Positions 41,609 to 49,465 of a stretch of DNA of 64,000 nucleotides are shown piece after piece. The notes beneath the pieces are model-generated. The model saw nothing but the letters and a program-made list of their open reading frames with translations. It was not told where the DNA came from and searched no databases. Source of the stretch: an uncultured Subdoligranulum sp. (GTDB lineage: Bacteria > Bacillota > Clostridia > Oscillospirales > Ruminococcaceae). A program made the position numbers and the translations under genes. The DNA is taken from the NCBI RefSeq assembly GCF_963931595.1, contig NZ_OZ007030.1, forward strand, positions 612,481 to 676,480, written 5' to 3'. Every line of letters starts with the position of its first letter. Position 1 is the stretch's first letter.

Positions 41609-42465
41609 TGTGCATCCCTCCCGCTGTAAAAGCGCATGATGTCGTCGATGCCGGCCGGGTCGATCACCGCTTCGGGCAGCAGCCGCTGTACCGTTAGCCG
41701 GTCCCGGATCAGGCTCTCGCAGCCGAAGGCATTCTGCCGGGTAAAGATCACGCAGCCCGACGGCAGTTTTTCCAGCGCGGCGCGACCGCAGCGCAGCAGA
41801 CCATATTCCTGCAACAGGGCATCCTTGTCTTCCTGGAACAGCAGCTGTCCGTGATGCAGATAGGCGATGGAGTCGGCAATCTGCTCCAGGTCGCTGGTGA
41901 TGTGGCTGCTCATGAGGATGCTGTGCCCCTCGTCCTGGATGAATTCCAGGAACAGGTCCAGCATCTCGCTGCGTACCACCGGGTCCAGCCCGGCGGTGGC
42001 CTCGTCCAGCACCAGCAGGTCGGGATGGTGGGCCAGGGCAGTGGCCAGGCTCAGTTTCATCCGCATGCCCCGGCTGTAGGCGGAAACCTTTTTCCGGGCG
42101 TCCAGCCCGAACCGCTCCAGAAGAGAGCCGAACAGCCCTGCATCCCAGCGGTCCCCGAAAATACCGGCCATGCTGTTGCCGATGCGCCCGGCGGTGAGCC
42201 CGCCGAAAAAGTAGGCATCCTCAAAGACGACCCCCAGCCGGGCACGGACGGCTTTGTCTGCCGGGGAACCGCCCAGCAGAGTGACCTCCCCGTCGTCGGG
42301 GCGGTTCACACCGCAGGCGATCTTCAGGGTGGTGGTTTTGCCGGCACCGTTTTCTCCCACCAGTCCCACGATGGTACCGGTGGGCACCGTCAGGTCCAGG
42401 GGGCCCAGCGTAAAATCTTTGTATTGCTTCTGCACCCGGTGCAGAACGGCGGCTTCGTTTGGCAT
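41605..42465 (-). CDS. ABC transporter ATP-binding protein
   Basis: 286 residues from ATG 42465 (GGAGGG site; the open frame upstream is the GntR gene). Walker A GENGAGKTTTLK, Walker B LLVLDEATAGLDP with catalytic Glu, and H-loop SSHITSDLEQ. The signature LSGGQ is replaced by AYSRGM, as in many YtrB-type proteins. A C-terminal extension of about 70 residues follows the ATPase fold. Confidence 0.9.
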   Translation of the reverse strand: MPNEAAVLHRVQKQYKDFTLGPLDLTVPTGTIVGLVGENGAGKTTTLKIACGVNRPDDGEVTLLGGSPADKAVRARLGVVFEDAYFFGGLTAGRIGNSMAGIFGDRWDAGLFGSLLERFGLDARKKVSAYSRGMRMKLSLATALAHHPDLLVLDEATAGLDPVVRSEMLDLFLEFIQDEGHSILMSSHITSDLEQIADSIAYLHHGQLLFQEDKDALLQEYGLLRCGRAALEKLPSGCVIFTRQNAFGCESLIRDRLTVQRLLPEAVIDPAGIDDIMRFYSGRDAQ

Positions 42466-42467
42466 AG

Positions 42468-42839
42468 TCAGCCCTCCCATAAAAGGCGCAACATCTCGCA
42501 TACTTCCTCGTAGCCGATCCCGCCCAGACGCGCGGCATCCACCGCTCCCTGCAGGCTGTTCTCGACTTTCTTCAGATGTTCTTCCCGGACCAGCGCGGGA
42601 TTCTGGGCGGCCACAAAACTGCCCCGTCCCGGCTGGGTGATGATGAACCCGGCGGATTCCAGGTCCTCGTAGGCACGCTTGGTGGTGATGACGCTGATAC
42701 GCAGCTCCTTGGCCAGAAGCCGGATGCTGGGCAAAGCGTCCCCCGCGTGCAGCTGACCGGACAGGATCTGTTCCTTGATCTGCCGCGTGATCTGCGCGTA
42801 GATCGGTTCCTGGCCGGCATTGGAGAGATAGATTTCCAT
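42468..42839 (-). CDS. GntR family regulator (YtrA type)
   Basis: 123 residues from ATG 42839 with AAGGAG upstream. Winged helix: PIYAQITRQIKEQILSGQ, LPSIRLLAKELRISVITTKR, AYEDLESAGFI. The short C-terminal tail (about 45 residues) is typical of YtrA, which represses its own ABC operon and responds to wall-active agents. Two bases separate it from the ATPase gene. An inverted repeat over its promoter is the likely binding site. Confidence 0.9.
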   Translation of the reverse strand: MEIYLSNAGQEPIYAQITRQIKEQILSGQLHAGDALPSIRLLAKELRISVITTKRAYEDLESAGFIITQPGRGSFVAAQNPALVREEHLKKVENSLQGAVDAARLGGIGYEEVCEMLRLLWEG

Positions 42840-42881
42840 GAAGCGCTCCTTCGTGTCGAACTGTACATATTCGATATTTAC

Positions 42882-42910
42882 AGTATATACACAATATACA
42901 CAGTTGTCAA
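42882..42910 (-). promoter_or_regulatory. GntR operon promoter with overlapping operator
   Basis: Minus-strand TTGACA (42910-42905), 17-base spacer, TATACT (42887-42882). The palindrome GTATAT-ACACA-ATATAC (42883-42899) covers the -10 and most of the spacer, ideal for repression by the YtrA-type product. Confidence 0.8.
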
Positions 42911-42926
42911 GTGGCAGACAAAAAAA

Positions 42927-42950
42927 TTCCCGCCCCGGAAAGGGCGGGAA
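42927..42950 (-). terminator. Terminator of the Lrp-type gene
   Basis: 9-bp arms (42927-42935, 42942-42950) followed on the minus strand by TTTTTT. Confidence 0.8.
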
Positions 42951-42955
42951 GGGAT

Positions 42956-43408
42956 TCAGGTTTCTTCTTCCGGATCGGAGACCGGTACCCCGCGGTGTTC
43001 CACCGGAGTGGAGAAGACGATCTGCGTATGGGTGCGGCCGAACTGCTGCAGATGGTTGATGAACTGATCCAGTTCCTGGGTGGTGCCGAACAGCACTTCG
43101 ATGAGCATGCTGTAGTCGCCGGTGACGCAGTTGCATTCCACCACCTGGGGGCATTGCTGGATGTAGGGGTAAAACTCCGGCTTGCGCTGGGGGTCCATAT
43201 CCAGATTGATGAACGCCTTGACCATGTAGCCCAGTTTAGGGGCGTCGATCTGGGCCTGGTAGCCCGACAGGATGCCGGCGCTTTCCAGCCGGGCGATGCG
43301 GGCCGACACCGCAGGACTGGACAAAAAGACATGGTCGGCGATTTCCTTCAGGGGAGCGCGGGCGTTTTTCTGCAGTATGTCAATGATTTTGCGGTCTATA
43401 TGATCCAT
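42956..43408 (-). CDS. Lrp/AsnC family transcription regulator
   Basis: 150 residues from ATG 43408 (AAGGAGT site). Helix-turn-helix: DRKIIDILQKNARAPLKEIA, SSPAVSARIARLESAGILSGY; RAM effector domain: YMVKAFINLDM, VTGDYSMLIEVLFG. Probably senses an amino acid. Transcribed away from the sugar transferase gene, alone. Confidence 0.9.
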   Translation of the reverse strand: MDHIDRKIIDILQKNARAPLKEIADHVFLSSPAVSARIARLESAGILSGYQAQIDAPKLGYMVKAFINLDMDPQRKPEFYPYIQQCPQVVECNCVTGDYSMLIEVLFGTTQELDQFINHLQQFGRTHTQIVFSTPVEHRGVPVSDPEEET

Positions 43409-43589
43409 GGGGCTACTCCTTGCCGCATCCGGCAGTTTCAGTTGAACTTTTGACACTTTATTATTGAAAGCATTGTAGCACAACAGGCCCCCCAAGTAAA
43501 GGAAAAAACAAAAGAAAAATAAATTTGTAGGGTGCCGGGTGGGGAAAAGCTGAAAAAATGACATAGAACTGACAATATGCCGTCAAGAA

Positions 43590-43618
43590 TTGAAAAAAAG
43601 GCCCGGGCATGTTACAAT
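43590..43618 (+). promoter_or_regulatory. Promoter of the first sugar transferase gene
   Basis: TTGAAA (43590-43595), 17-base spacer, TACAAT (43613-43618). The -10 flank and spacer resemble the promoter at 60250-60278. Confidence 0.75.
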
Positions 43619-43683
43619 ATAGGTTACTATACTAGGATATTGTGCTCCCTGCGATGGGGCGGGGAGAGAAATAGGAAATACGA

Positions 43684-45135
43684 ATGATCAACAAACGGGA
43701 AAAACTGCAATACGCCTATGTGTTCGCCCTGGACCTGCTGATGCTGTTTGTCAGTGTGCTGCTGGCCTGGCTGATCACCGACGGATTGCTGGGACGCATC
43801 GTCCCCTACAGTGTCAGCGACTGGGTCCAGACGATCTGTCTGGTGGTCGTTGCCTTTTTTATGACCTTTTTCTTCTTCAACCAGCGGGAAAACATCGTCA
43901 CCCGCGGCCTGGGGCGGGAGTTTGTGCTGTCCATCCGTTTCAATGTGCTGATGGCGGCGGTGTATTCCACCCTGATGCTGCTGGCCAAGGCGGAAATGCT
44001 GGATTCCCGGTATTTTGCCGTGGCGGTGCCGCTGGTCAACGTGCTGATGATGCCGCTGGCCCACACGGTGCTTAAGCGCCACCTGATGCACTCCCAGAAC
44101 CGCAGCGGTATGGAAAGCCTGGTGGGCATCCTGTCCACGGTGGATCACGCAGGGGCGGTCATCCGGGAACTGAAGGATGACTGGTCCAAGCGGGTGTGCG
44201 GTGTGGTGCTGCTGGATGCCCCCGACGAGCAGGTGGGCCGGGAGTTCGAGGGCGTGGCGGTGCGCGCCAACTTTGACGGGTTCATGGACTGGATCCGGCG
44301 CGCCGCTCTGGATGAAATCTATGTGGACATCCCCATGGACAGCGGCGAATCCTTCCTTCCTTATCTGGAGGAGATGGAGAGCATGGGGCTGACCGTGCAT
44401 TTCCGGCTCAAGATGCTGGACCGCATCGAGGAAGTCTGCTGTGACGAGACCAGCGCCGCCCGGCTGAGCCGCGACCTGGGCCGGTGCGCCGGCGGCAACA
44501 TTGTCACCATGGGTACCATAGAGATGGAACTGCGGGATATGATGCTCAAGCGGATGATGGACGTGGTGGGGGCCCTGGTGGGGTGCCTCATCAGTATTCC
44601 CATCATCGCCCTTGTGGCGATTCCCCTCAAGCTGGAAAGTCCCGGCCCGCTGATCTTCAAACAGAAGCGGGTGGGGCTCAACGGACGGTATTTCTACATC
44701 CATAAGCTGCGCAGCATGTATGTGGATGCCGAGAAGCGCAAGAAGGACCTGATGGCCCATAATGAGATGGAGGGTCTGATGTTCAAGATGGAGGATGATC
44801 CCCGCATCACCCGGGTGGGGCGGTTCATCCGGCGCACCAGCATCGACGAACTGCCCCAGTTCTTTGATGTGCTGCTGGGCAACATGTCGCTGGTGGGAAC
44901 CCGCCCGCCCACGCTGGACGAGTACCGGCAGTACGAGAGCCACCACAAGCGCCGCCTGAGCATGAAGCCCGGCATCACGGGTCTGTGGCAGATCAGCGGC
45001 CGCAGCGATATCGATAACTTCGAGGAAGTGGTCCGGCTGGATGTCCGCTACATCGACAACTGGTCGCTGTGGAACGATGTGAAGATCCTGCTCAAAACGG
45101 TGGTCGTGGTCTTTGCAGGCCGCGGCGCCCGATAA
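43684..45135 (+). CDS. Exopolysaccharide polyprenyl-phosphate sugar transferase
   Basis: 483 residues. N-terminal four or five helices (AYVFALDLLMLFVSVLLAWL onward), a CoA-binding-like middle, and the bacterial sugar transferase domain from about residue 285: KRMMDVVGALVGC, PLIFKQKRVGLNG, HKLRSMYVDAE, SIDELPQFFDVLLGNMSLVG, RRLSMKPGITGLWQISGRSD. It starts surface polysaccharide synthesis by moving a sugar-1-phosphate to undecaprenyl phosphate. Alone in its unit; a relative lies at 60398. Confidence 0.92.
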   Translation: MINKREKLQYAYVFALDLLMLFVSVLLAWLITDGLLGRIVPYSVSDWVQTICLVVVAFFMTFFFFNQRENIVTRGLGREFVLSIRFNVLMAAVYSTLMLLAKAEMLDSRYFAVAVPLVNVLMMPLAHTVLKRHLMHSQNRSGMESLVGILSTVDHAGAVIRELKDDWSKRVCGVVLLDAPDEQVGREFEGVAVRANFDGFMDWIRRAALDEIYVDIPMDSGESFLPYLEEMESMGLTVHFRLKMLDRIEEVCCDETSAARLSRDLGRCAGGNIVTMGTIEMELRDMMLKRMMDVVGALVGCLISIPIIALVAIPLKLESPGPLIFKQKRVGLNGRYFYIHKLRSMYVDAEKRKKDLMAHNEMEGLMFKMEDDPRITRVGRFIRRTSIDELPQFFDVLLGNMSLVGTRPPTLDEYRQYESHHKRRLSMKPGITGLWQISGRSDIDNFEEVVRLDVRYIDNWSLWNDVKILLKTVVVVFAGRGAR

Positions 45136-45139
45136 CAGA

Positions 45140-45169
45140 AAAGCCCTCTGCCGTATGGCAGAGGGCTTT
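45140..45169. terminator. Terminator between sugar transferase and M23 gene
   Basis: 13-bp arms (45140-45152, 45157-45169). Usable on both strands. Confidence 0.85.
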
Positions 45170-45174
45170 CGTTT

Positions 45175-46620
45175 TCAGAAGTCCGGATTTCTGGTAGGCA
45201 TATTGGGGAAAACCTCGTAAGGGTTGAACAGTACGTCGTTGTAACTCATCTCAAGATGGCAATGGTTACCGTAAGAGTTGCCGGTATTACCTACATAGCC
45301 AATGACCTGCCCTTGGGTGACGGTATCGCCCAACTGTACGGCAAAGCTGGACATATGGGCGTACAGCGTTTTGTAGCCGTTGCCGTGGTCTATCTTTACA
45401 TAGTTGCCCCAGCTGGGGTGCATATTCACGACCTCCACCACGGTACCGCTGTCGCAGGCGTAGATCGGTGTGCCGTAGGGGGCCGCAATGTCCACGGCAC
45501 GGTGGAAACCGGGCGAGGTGGGGTCCAGGTTGGCCCAGCGGGAGATGGACCGGTATCCCGGCACCGGCCAGATAAAGGTGCCGGTGCCCAGCTTGCCGAT
45601 CATGCCGTTTTTCAGCCGGGTGCCCTGGCGGATGATCTCGGGGGTGGGGGATTGCAGCACCTGCACATCCACCACCTGGTCGTCAATGAGCGCCCCGTTG
45701 AGGTAGGTCAGCTCCCGGGTGACAGCCTCGCTGCCGGCAACGCCCTGCTGCACTGTCTCGCTCTTGCCGAAATCCAGCTCGCTGTCCTCCTGGGTTTCGG
45801 TGTCATAGGCAATCTCCCGGGGCTCGGTGACCCGCTCGCTGACCTTGACCTGCAGGTCCTCCCCGTCGTTGGCCTGCAGGGCGGCCAGCACATCGGCGTA
45901 GGAAATCACCGAGTCGGTCAGATAGATACCGTCCACCAGGCGCAGATCATGGGCAAAACTGACCCGGGCGTTCTGGTCGGTGGGGTCCTCCCAGGGGGCT
46001 TTGACGCTGTTCAGATACCGGCGCAGGTGATCGCCCTCGGTGGTCACGAAGCGCAGACTGCCGTCCAGGTAGACGGCGGTGGCTTCGCAGATCTCACTGC
46101 CGCTGATGCGCAGGATCTCGTTGGCCACCTCGCTCTCGGTCATGGTGGCACGCCCGAAGGTGAGCGTGTAGGTAGGGTCCACATCCCAGGTCAGGGTCCG
46201 GTTGTCGGAGGCCAGCAGCTGCCGTGCCGAGTTCACGCGGGCCAGCACGTCGGCACGGGCGTTGTCGAAGGCCTCCTCGCTGGCCACATAGCCCACGGTC
46301 TGGCCCTGGACGGTCACCCGCAGCACGAAGGAGAGGGAAAGCCCGCCCCGGACCAGAACCACCAGTCCCACGGCTGCCGCCATGGGCATAAGATAGCTGA
46401 GGAAAAACCGCCCCGGCGCGTGCAGCGCGTCCTGCAGATCCAGCAAGGCCCGGATGGGCGGACGCAGGGCCAGCAGCAGAAGATTGCCCAGCACCCGGCG
46501 CAGCCAGCGCCCCAGGATGCGAAGTCCGCGGACCAGCCGGACCAGCGTGTATTCCACCAGAAATCCGATGGCATACAGAAAGTCGCCAAAGGGATTCTGC
46601 AAGATGCGAAACAGCGGCAT
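45175..46620 (-). CDS. M23 endopeptidase with membrane anchor and G5-like domain
   Basis: About 481 residues from ATG 46620 (GGGAGGTG site). Cytoplasmic and membrane anchor (helices about 20-45 and 80-105), then an extracytoplasmic region with two YabE/lysM-like parts, a G5-type domain (about 255-330: VSERVTEPREIAYDTET) and a C-terminal M23 lysostaphin-like domain with FHRAVDIAAPYGTPI and NHCHLEMSYN (zinc His/Asp and His). It cuts peptidoglycan cross-links. Follows the NlpD-like gene by 26 bases in one operon. Confidence 0.88.
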   Translation of the reverse strand: MPLFRILQNPFGDFLYAIGFLVEYTLVRLVRGLRILGRWLRRVLGNLLLLALRPPIRALLDLQDALHAPGRFFLSYLMPMAAAVGLVVLVRGGLSLSFVLRVTVQGQTVGYVASEEAFDNARADVLARVNSARQLLASDNRTLTWDVDPTYTLTFGRATMTESEVANEILRISGSEICEATAVYLDGSLRFVTTEGDHLRRYLNSVKAPWEDPTDQNARVSFAHDLRLVDGIYLTDSVISYADVLAALQANDGEDLQVKVSERVTEPREIAYDTETQEDSELDFGKSETVQQGVAGSEAVTRELTYLNGALIDDQVVDVQVLQSPTPEIIRQGTRLKNGMIGKLGTGTFIWPVPGYRSISRWANLDPTSPGFHRAVDIAAPYGTPIYACDSGTVVEVVNMHPSWGNYVKIDHGNGYKTLYAHMSSFAVQLGDTVTQGQVIGYVGNTGNSYGNHCHLEMSYNDVLFNPYEVFPNMPTRNPDF

Positions 46621-46646
46621 CCCAAATTCACCTCCCTTGCCGGGCA

Positions 46647-47870
46647 TCATTGCGGCACGTAGGCCAGCGGATTGACCCGGCCACCGTTGACCCGCAATTC
46701 CAGATGCAGGTGATACCCGCCGTTGGCACCGAACACGTTGCCGGTGTTGCCCACATAACCGATCACATCGCCCTTGTGCACCGTCTGCCCCTGGCTGACC
46801 GCGATGCGGCTCATGTGGGCGTACAGACTGTCGTAGCGGCTGCCGTCCCCGGCGGTGCCGTGGCTGATCTGCACGCAGTTCCCGTAGCTGTTCACCGGCC
46901 CGGCGGCGCTGATGACGCCGTCGGCGATGGCATAGATGGGGGTGCCGTTGGGGGCGGCAAAGTCAGTGCCCCGGTGGGGGATCCCCCAGGGGTCCGCCTC
47001 ACCGAACTGGGTGGTGATCATGCTGTAGCTGTCCAGCGGGCAGCGAAAATCCAGACTGGTCAGGATCAGGTCGTCGGTGGTGTAGCGGTCGCTCTGGGCG
47101 CGCACATAGGCATCCAGCGCCGCGGTGGCCTCCTCATAGGCCTTCCGGGCGGCCTCGGTGGCCACAGCCTGCGCCTGCTCCGCCGATTCCTGGGCACTCC
47201 AGGTCTCGTTGGCCTGCTGGAGCGCCTCCTCCAGCGCATCCTGCATGCCGTCCAGCTGGTTCTGCTGTTCGTTCAGGGCAGCCCGGGCGGCCTCTGCCTG
47301 CTGGGCGGCGGCCTCCGCCTGCCGGCGGGCCTCCTCCAGCGCCTGGGCCTGCACGCGCAGGTCTGTGAGTATCTGGCTGTTTTTCGATACAATCTGCTGC
47401 AGAACCTCGGAAAAGGTCAGCAGCTGGTACAGACTTTTGGCCTGGGCCAGCAACCCGATGGCACCGCCGCCGTCCAGCATCTGCATGGCCCGCATCTGGT
47501 CTTTGCTGCGGACGAAGCAGGCATCATATTCCGCCTGTTTTGCATCCAGTGCCTGGGCGGCCTGTTCGGACGCTGCCTGACAGGCCAGCAGTTCCCGCTC
47601 GGCGTCCTGCAGCGAGGCGTAGATCTGCTGCAGCTGGGCGGCTACGGTGGCAGCCTGCCCCTCCAGCTGCCCGATCTGGGATTCCGTTTCCTGCTGCTGG
47701 GTCTGGATTTCGTCCAGCTGCTTCTGGGCGTCCTCGTATTCCTGCTGGGCCTGGGTCTTTTGGTCGGAAAGGGCCTGCTCGCGGTCCTGGGCTGCGGCGG
47801 GCAGTGCCGCCGACAGAAAGAGGGCGAACAACAGGGCAAAGGCGGCGCAGGAAAGACGGAAACAGGGCAT
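46647..47870 (-). CDS. Coiled-coil M23 peptidase (EnvC/NlpD-like)
   Basis: 407 residues with a signal peptide (LSCAAFALLFALFLSAALPAAA), a long Gln/Glu/Ala-rich coiled coil (about 25-250) and a C-terminal M23 domain (about 285-405) with HRGTDFAAPNGTPIYA and YHLHLEL: intact zinc ligands. Probably a wall hydrolase, activated by its coiled coil in cell separation (PcsB-like). The promoter upstream has twin operator repeats. Confidence 0.88.
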   Translation of the reverse strand: MPCFRLSCAAFALLFALFLSAALPAAAQDREQALSDQKTQAQQEYEDAQKQLDEIQTQQQETESQIGQLEGQAATVAAQLQQIYASLQDAERELLACQAASEQAAQALDAKQAEYDACFVRSKDQMRAMQMLDGGGAIGLLAQAKSLYQLLTFSEVLQQIVSKNSQILTDLRVQAQALEEARRQAEAAAQQAEAARAALNEQQNQLDGMQDALEEALQQANETWSAQESAEQAQAVATEAARKAYEEATAALDAYVRAQSDRYTTDDLILTSLDFRCPLDSYSMITTQFGEADPWGIPHRGTDFAAPNGTPIYAIADGVISAAGPVNSYGNCVQISHGTAGDGSRYDSLYAHMSRIAVSQGQTVHKGDVIGYVGNTGNVFGANGGYHLHLELRVNGGRVNPLAYVPQ

Positions 47871-47900
47871 GGCGGCATCCTCTTGACAACATGGTTTATT

Positions 47901-47953
47901 ACGATAGACCTGACATATACTGAAAGTCTACCACGATAGACCGATTCTGTCAA
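47901..47953 (-). promoter_or_regulatory. M23 operon promoter with two operator repeats
   Basis: Minus-strand TTGACA (47953-47948), 17-base spacer, TAGACT (47930-47925). ACGATAGACC occurs twice in the same direction, 32 bases apart: 47933-47942 inside the promoter spacer and 47901-47910 downstream of the start. Each copy sits in an imperfect palindrome of the form GTYTA-N-TARAC. A dimeric repressor, for example BlaI/MecI type, would fit. Confidence 0.65.
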
Positions 47954-47981
47954 GAAACGACCCCTGGATGTCCGGGCATAA

Positions 47982-48018
47982 AAAAACACGCTCTCTGCCA
48001 GACAGAGAGCGTGTTTTT
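47982..48018 (-). terminator. Terminator of the alcohol dehydrogenase gene
   Basis: 16-bp perfect arms (47982-47997, 48003-48018) rich in T at the minus-strand end. Confidence 0.88.
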
Positions 48019-48056
48019 CCGAGCGGCGGGAGGGAGCCGCCGTCGGGAAATATGGA

Positions 48057-49274
48057 TCAGAAGTCTACCTCGGTATCATAGTAGCAGCATTTCAGCAGCT
48101 TTTCCATCTCCTCCTGGGAGGGCTGGCGCGGGTTGGAACCGGTGCAGGCGTCGCCGATGGCGTTCTTGGCGATCTCGGGCAGACGCTGCAGGAACACTTC
48201 CTCAGGCACAAAGCCTTGCTCGCAGGGGTGGGAGTCGGCGCCGTACTGGCCGATGCAGTGCGGGATGTTCAGGTCGTCGTTCATGCCGCGCAGATACTGA
48301 ATCAGCAGGGCGACCTTCTCGTCGTCGCTGCCGCCGCCCAGCTGCATCTTGTCGGCAATGACGCCGTAGCGTTTCTTGGCAGTGGGGTCCTTGGCATTGA
48401 AAGCAATGACCTTGGGCAGGTACATGGCATTGGCGGCACCGTGGATGATGTGGGCACCGTAGTCGGCAAAGGCGGCGCCGGTCTTGTGCGCCATGCTGTG
48501 GACAATGCCCAGCAGCGCGTTGGAGAAGGCCATGCCGGCCAGGCACTGGGCGTTGTGCATGGCGTCGCGCTTGTCCATGTCGCCGTTGTAGCTGCCCACC
48601 AGGTCCGCCTGGATCATCTCGATGGCATGCAGGGCCAGCGGGTCGGTAAAGTCGCAGTTTGCGGTGGAGACATAGGCCTCGATGGCGTGGGTCATGGCGT
48701 CCATACCGGTGTGGGCCACCAGCTTTTTGGGCATGGTGTGGGCCAGCTCGGGATCAACGATGGCCACGTCGGGGGTGATCTCAAAGTCCGCGATGGGATA
48801 TTTGATGCCCTTGGCGTAGTCGGTGATGATGGAGAAGGCCGTCACCTCGGTGGCGGTGCCGGAGGTGGAGGAAATGGCGCAGAACCGTGCTTTGCGGCGC
48901 AGCGGCGGGATGCCGAACACCTTGCACATCTCCTCGAAGGTGATGTCAGGGTATTCGTATTTGATCCACATGGCCTTGGCCGCATCGATGGGGGAACCGC
49001 CGCCGATGGCAACAATCCAGTCAGGCTGGAATTCCTGCATGGCAGCAGCGCCCTTCATGACGGTCTCCACCGACGGGTCGGGCTCGATTCCTTCAAACAG
49101 GGCAACTTCCATGCCGGCTTCCTTCAGATAGGCTTCGGCACGATCCAGGAATCCGAAACGTTTCATGGAACCGCCGCCGACACAGATCATGGCGCGTTTG
49201 CCGGGCAGCGTTTTGAGGGCTTCCAGCGCGTTGGGACCGTGATACAGGTCGCGGGGTAAAGTAAACCTTGCCAT
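48057..49274 (-). CDS. Iron-containing alcohol dehydrogenase
   Basis: 405 residues of the group III Fe-ADH family (butanol/propanediol dehydrogenase type): VGGGSMKRFG, GGGSPIDAAKAMW (NAD(P) loop), CAISSTSGTATEVT, DPELAHTMPKKLVAHTGMDAMTHAIEAY (metal ligands Asp and His), and HGAANAMYLP with another His. Reduces aldehydes to alcohols, likely for redox balance in fermentation. Its start is preceded by AGGAGG and a Fur-like palindrome. Monocistronic. Confidence 0.92.
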   Translation of the reverse strand: MARFTLPRDLYHGPNALEALKTLPGKRAMICVGGGSMKRFGFLDRAEAYLKEAGMEVALFEGIEPDPSVETVMKGAAAMQEFQPDWIVAIGGGSPIDAAKAMWIKYEYPDITFEEMCKVFGIPPLRRKARFCAISSTSGTATEVTAFSIITDYAKGIKYPIADFEITPDVAIVDPELAHTMPKKLVAHTGMDAMTHAIEAYVSTANCDFTDPLALHAIEMIQADLVGSYNGDMDKRDAMHNAQCLAGMAFSNALLGIVHSMAHKTGAAFADYGAHIIHGAANAMYLPKVIAFNAKDPTAKKRYGVIADKMQLGGGSDDEKVALLIQYLRGMNDDLNIPHCIGQYGADSHPCEQGFVPEEVFLQRLPEIAKNAIGDACTGSNPRQPSQEEMEKLLKCCYYDTEVDF

Positions 49275-49293
49275 GGGGATGACCTCCTAACGA

Positions 49294-49354
49294 ATTGATA
49301 ATAAATTATCAATGTGATTATCTACAGTATACCGTATGAAAGTGCCGGCGTCAA
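49294..49354 (-). promoter_or_regulatory. ADH promoter and Fur-like 20-bp palindrome
   Basis: Minus-strand TTGACG (49354-49349), 17-base spacer, TATACT (49331-49326). Downstream of the start lies a perfect palindrome (49294-49313) with TGATAAT and ATTATCA halves separated by two bases, next to a further GATAAT. It looks like a Fur box with 7-2-7 spacing instead of 7-1-7. Confidence 0.6.
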
Positions 49355-49465
49355 TCGGCGATAGAGAGAATTTGCCAGGCTAATTTCGGCATTTTGACGG
49401 AAGGAAAGGCATAGGCTGAAACAGCGACGAAATCTTCCTTTTTACGCCGGGAGGAGGGACCTGGT

